Below, piece after piece: positions 59,401 to 64,000 of a stretch of 64,000 nucleotides of DNA (the stretch's first letter is position 1; the number at the start of each line of letters is the position of its first letter). Under the pieces are notes generated by a model, which was not told the DNA's origin, did not search any database, and worked only from the letters and a program-made list of their open reading frames with translations. Source of the stretch: Lineus longissimus (taxonomy: Eukaryota > Nemertea > Pilidiophora > Heteronemertea > Lineidae); NCBI RefSeq assembly GCF_910592395.1, contig NC_088312.1, positions 4,030,001-4,094,000 on the forward strand. The letters run 5' to 3'. Made by a program: the position numbers and the translations under genes.

Positions 59401-61420
59401 CAGTGCAGATCTCTCAATCATGATGAATGAGCAACAAGTGGCAATGATGGAGAACACAAAATGAGTAATGGAGATTATCCGATGTCAATACATGCCATCA
59501 ACACTCAATGTCAGAGAGCTTCCATCCATAATGTTGCCTAGTTGCAACTGAGGATTGCTGGTTGGGTGTAACTGTTGTACGATGGATGCACCTTAAAAAA
59601 TTCAACTCTGAAAGATGAAAAAATTCAAATATTTTTTTGACTTGATTTTTTTCGACTTAAAATCAAGAAACAACGTCAGTCCCAAAAATGTTTTGACTCA
59701 AGAAATATTTTTTTAAATTTTGAACTTAATATGAAAATGGTGAATTTCGGATTCATTTTCGTAAGGGATTGGTTGACTACGCAAGCTAGGTCACAAACTG
59801 CCAACGCCTTGCGTGACTGAACGATGATTTGAATGAGCAACACGTAACGGTAATGGAGTGCAAGAATGAGTAATGGAGATTTTCATATGAGTCATTCCCA
59901 TCAGTTGCTTTCTTGCGTGACATTGCAGAACTGATCATGAATTTCAATTTGTCAGTAATCCTCCAAAGTGCTTCTTGTTGTGGCTGACCTTAAAGCACTC
60001 CACTATGGCGGGCTGTTTTTGCCATCTGGTACAGTGAATGCATGACCCATCAAGACATCACAGCCTGCAATGTGGCTGATCGTAGTGTTTTAATTTGTTG
60101 CTAAAAAGCCTGTAGCAAAGCAGTTCCTGATCAAGGGTGTCCCCAAATGAATTAAAGATGATGGTGATGTTGATAACTCTCGATAGAATGAGAAGTTCCC
60201 GGACTTTATCCTCCATGATTGTGTCGAGCAAACAACTACCAAGTCCTTTTTTTCATGTATATCTTGTATTGATCAGTGGTTGCCTTTTTCCACTGCACGA
60301 CGTAATGACCTAAGATCTCCCAATAAATAATCAGAAAAAATCCCTGATGGATGCTGGTGCTTTAGATATTCATATGACCTTTGGTAACTCATTGATTTTT
60401 TGGTTCTGCAAAGAGCATCTTAGGTTGCACAACAAGAAGTGAATGGCTTCTATTTATGCAAGAGAGAAAAAAGGATGTCATTGTTGTGGTGTTGACCAGG
60501 GATGCTTTAAAATAAAACACTCACGAAAATTGAATGATTGGAGAAGATGTCCAGGTAAAATATTTTCATCCATTACATAAGATTTGCCAGGCAATGGTAA
60601 AGAAAGTTTGTACCTCAGTCAACTGCCCGTGCCCAAAAATAAGCTCAAACTACTAAATGACAATGTGATTCCATATTGGTTGTCAGTCATTTCATGATTT
60701 TGCTGTCATTTGGATGTAGAGTAGATAAGATAAAGCGGAATCTTATGCTTTGGATATGTACAAGGAAACCTTGGTTGAGACATGGATCTCAATAATCTAA
60801 CCGTTTCTAAACTGTTAGTGGTACCAAAATAATTTGCTACTGAAACAGGAGAAGAACAAATATATTGGGAAAATCTGCCCACACCTTCAGCTACACGTAG
60901 GTTATGTAATATGATCGGACAGTATGAGAATGTTCTCCAGTGAAACATGTACATGCTGCATTTTGATGATGCATGGTATTGGTCAAAGGAGTAGAACTTG
61001 ATCCGAGTCATCGTTACATGTCTATGTCGATTATTGGATGACTTATAATTATATAACATATTGCTAATGTATTCAATTGTTTACTGAGAGATGGTCCCTA
61101 ATGACAACCCTAAATGAGCCACCAATAACCACATCAATAAGTGAAGTGAGATCACGTCTCAGCCTGCGAACACAATCTTCAGAAATATTGACAAAAAAGA
61201 TGTCTCAATGGCACCATGACATATTTAAAGTGGATTTGCCGACACTACAAGCCTCCAGGCTTCTGAAATTTCCAACACAGTTGCATCCTAAACCACGTCT
61301 CTCCCACTTTTGCCAAAATGAGAATAAGCGATGTACAGGGACAATATTTGTTCAAGTTCAGACAGACTGACAACGTAAACAATAAATTTGCTGGAGAAGG
61401 AGCGTGCAAAGATTACCAAT
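56464..61420. other. Gene-poor interval
   Basis: No splice-supported coding exon. Some stretches (for example around 58,200-58,320) read like decayed coding sequence with scattered stops and may be old mobile-element remains. Multi-A/T patches lie near 59,620-59,720. Confidence 0.35.
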
Positions 61421-61424
61421 TGAG

Positions 61425-62070
61425 TCGAAAACAGCAGGCATATTGACGTCAGTGTCGTTAGTGTGGCCCAGATATACCAAAGATAGACATACTAAGCTCA
61501 TTAGCTCCATGCCTCGATGTGCATTACCTCTCCTTTAGGAAGATTTAGGATTATTGCGATTCGAAAGAGGTTGATATTGTTCGTGTCCAGCATTTGATGA
61601 GGGGAGAATTTGGCTACCTTTTTCTCAGTGTCGTCTTATGAAAAAGCCGTTCCTGATTCCCAATGATCAGCAGTTTCAGCCAAATACGAATGCAATCCAT
61701 GGCTCATCCCAAAATACCATTGAAATGAGGGTGTGGATCTAAAATCTTAACTGTGATTTTAGGCAGTCGATTCAGGCTCATCCCGATCCCAAAAAAGACC
61801 GTTCCCCATCTTTGATCGCAGGCTCTCGCTGGCTATTGACCAGAAAACAGCAGACGTATTTACTTGATTGTTGTTGCTTTGGAAAAGAAAATGTATGTCG
61901 TCCTAGACTAATCAGCTGTGAGAACGAAATTAACCATCCCTTATGCGAATCCGTCCAGTGTTTGCTTAAGTAACAAATGGACTAGAGATTAGAAAACAGC
62001 AGACTATTGACTTTAATGTTGGTGCTGCTGGAATGAGGTTTACCAAAACAATATCCTAACTAATCAGCTC
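61425..62070. repeat. Three decayed repeats with GAAAACAGCAG and CTAATCAGCT
   Basis: GAAAACAGCAG followed by .TATT.AC occurs at about 61,428, 61,843 and 61,991. Each is followed about 65-80 bp later by ACTAA.CAGCT or ACTAAGCTCATTAGCTC. The copies are strongly diverged, so the unit boundaries are not clear. Confidence 0.4.
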
Positions 62071-62483
62071 CCAAGCCAGTCTGGAAATAGAAAGAAATCA
62101 ACTCTCACTTTCAAACACTTAGAGCTGTACCTGCTTGACTCTGACAGCTTCTGAAGTTGAAGAAATTTTCGTAGAAAGAGTTAAATGAGTCTCAGAAAAC
62201 CAATAACCAAGCATTCGCTTTAGCAATTAGGATATTGCATGTGACTGTATTAGGTTTAATCAATGTTAGTGGCTCATTTCACGCAAACATGCCAAAGATT
62301 TATCAACACTCCATGTAAGTATGTGAAAGTGTGAAGCGCTATTAAGTGGCTACATCGATGAGGTGTGAAGTGGTCCTTGGGGCATGTCTCTCAATGCTGT
62401 AGTTACATTCTCATCCGACTGTTCTAGATCTAGTATCGCCTCGGATAGGGACAATGATTTAGACAAATGACAAATTCTTTAAT

Positions 62484-62906
62484 GTGTTGTTCGATAGATC
62501 TCCTTTATCATGCTGTTGCCAAGAACAAGTAGTCTCAAGGCATATGTCAATTCAGCCCTGCTTTATTAGCAGGATATTGGTAGCAGACACAACAGGAGAG
62601 TACTTCGTACAGAGAATTAGTAATGTTATTGAAGTTTGTCTGCACCCTATTAGCCTGGAGGAGAGAGATACTGAATTGAAAGACAGTCTGTTTATAGTTT
62701 GGAAAAGTTGTACTTTCAAACATGAAATCTGCCAGCCTAGCTGCTACGTTCAAAATAACCAGGGAAAACACTGCAGTCATATCGAACATTATCCCATCTC
62801 TGTTAACGATTTTCAACTAGCTCTCAACAATACAAGCACGTCTGAGGATCCACATCAGTGGACATCATTATGGCTGGCAATCTTGAGCATGATTAATTTC
62901 CTGTGA
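62484..62906 (+). other. Open frame of uncertain status
   Basis: A 140-codon frame that lacks splice sites at either end and any known motif. With the surrounding decayed repeats, a remnant or chance frame is more likely than a gene. Confidence 0.2.
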
Positions 62907-63562
62907 ATACTGGTAGAGCTGTGGACAGTGCTCTTCACATATTAGTAACCACCCTATCGATAATTCATACAGCCAGTTATGGTATGACCAATGGACGGTG
63001 CTGTGCCAGTATGCTTTGGGTGATGTGCCAGATACCTATACTGTGGAGATTGTGGAGTGATGTTGCTAATTTATCTTCCTCGTTAACAAGCATGTCCAAA
63101 CACGAGTTAACGCAATAATGCTGAAGTCCTTGATTAGGAGGGTGGAACCCTAGCCTGAAAGAGGTCTACTGCTCAATTGAGCATTCCTGACTAAAATTGG
63201 CTAGCATCCTTCATCAGCAGAGATAGCCAGATATCTCTGCAGCTGGCTTCACTATTCTTGATGACACTACTTCTGTAATCAGTGGCAGTGTAGCCCCATA
63301 GCATTAAGGGCACATATTCCTTGTATCAGCGAAATCAACATTGACAGCATGCCATGGGATAGGTAAAAGCATTCATTACGATTATTGAGATAGCTAAGGA
63401 TGGCTTAGACTCTCATTTAGGTCATGTAGTTGTTTCAAAGTTGTCCAAGCAGATTGACACACAGAACACACAGAAGATAACTGCCCGAGAACTCCAACAA
63501 CTCACTTCAACTTCCGCACACCTTACCAGTTCTGGATATTTCAATTGCTGGTATCAACTTCT

Positions 63563-64000
63563 AGATGATTCCTAAAGCTTACTGATGGTATGAACATTGT
63601 GGGAAAAGCTCATTTGTTTCTAGCTTGTTAAAAGCTTCTCAGCCAGTTGATAACATGGAAATGACAAACACATTAACTCAGTGCAAACACTCTTTCAGTA
63701 TGTTTGCATTGTTGCATGTAGCATCACCTCATTGATCATTCGGAAAGCTTGCTAATGGTATGAACAACTACAGCCTTCTCTAAAAAATGGCTCTCCACAG
63801 TTCCATACCATTCAACAAGATTAACAACATGGAGGATAATAACAGTCCCAGAAGTTTATAAACTTTGTGCAATCTCACTAGTAGGTCTAGTGAGGTCACA
63901 TTGCTAGCATCATCTTGTAGATGATTCAGACAGCCCACTGATGGTATATGACCAGCCGGCGTCGCTACGAAAGATATCTGCTATCTAGATGTTGATGATA
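63563..64000. repeat. Decayed ~175-bp tandem repeats
   Basis: GATGATTC..AAAGCTTACTGATGGTATGAAC recurs in diverged form at about 63,563, 63,738 and 63,918, with AACATGGA further along each unit. The array runs out of the window. Confidence 0.45.

Noticed and set aside
62484-62906. 140-codon frame as a real gene
   Set aside because: No splice sites, no motif, and the neighbouring sequence is decayed repeat.
1-64000. CRISPR array, rRNA or bacterial operon
   Set aside because: The only regular repeats are tandem or inverted arrays without unique spacers, and all supported genes have spliceosomal introns.

Overview
The window is eukaryotic, intron-rich and AT-rich. Coding exons are short, have GT..AG borders, and lie among decayed repeats. 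Gene content points to an invertebrate bilaterian, most likely marine: an invertebrate neurotrophin, a secreted antistasin-type inhibitor, an Mp20/calponin-type muscle protein, an ankyrin/SOCS-box (ASB) protein, a YccV-domain protein and an atypical NDLK-type kinase. The palindrome TACATGTA is very frequent, and a low-complexity MITE beginning near GGGCGGATCC is present. I cannot name the species; mollusc, annelid, brachiopod, hemichordate and amphioxus all fit.

Layout. 1-15.6 kb: minus-strand coding exons of one or more large, mostly disordered proteins that I do not recognise. The likely first exon is at 15,566 and the last visible exon at 1,009. 15.9-16.4 kb: two adjacent MITE-like elements in the gap between that gene and the next. 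16.7-20.85 kb (+): a four-exon gene for a 1015-residue protein with a C-terminal kinase domain, behind a promoter with a full CRE palindrome. 21.2-22.6 kb (+): a three-exon antistasin-like gene with TATA box and poly(A) signal. 23.36-23.45 kb (-): a possible exon. 23.6-25.4 kb (+): an ASB-type gene. 25.6-27.9 kb: repeats, a MITE and a foldback element with a perfect 39-bp inverted repeat. 28.4-30.1 kb (+): a multipass membrane protein. 30.3-31.2 kb: small palindromic elements. 36.3-37.0 kb (+): the neurotrophin. 38.8-39.8 kb (-): the Mp20/calponin-type gene. 40.7-41.0 kb: six 54-bp tandem repeats. 46.1-47.7 kb (-): a five-exon YccV-domain gene. 48.9-49.3 kb (+): a small candidate gene. 49.3-64 kb: gene-poor, with decayed repeats, a tRNA-like SINE remnant and a foldback element.

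These genes do not form a pathway and appear to be independent animal genes. Exon models were assembled by hand from splice consensus and phase agreement. The best supported are the kinase, antistasin, YccV and Mp20 models, where every junction keeps the frame. No CRISPR array, rRNA or bacterial-style operon was seen.
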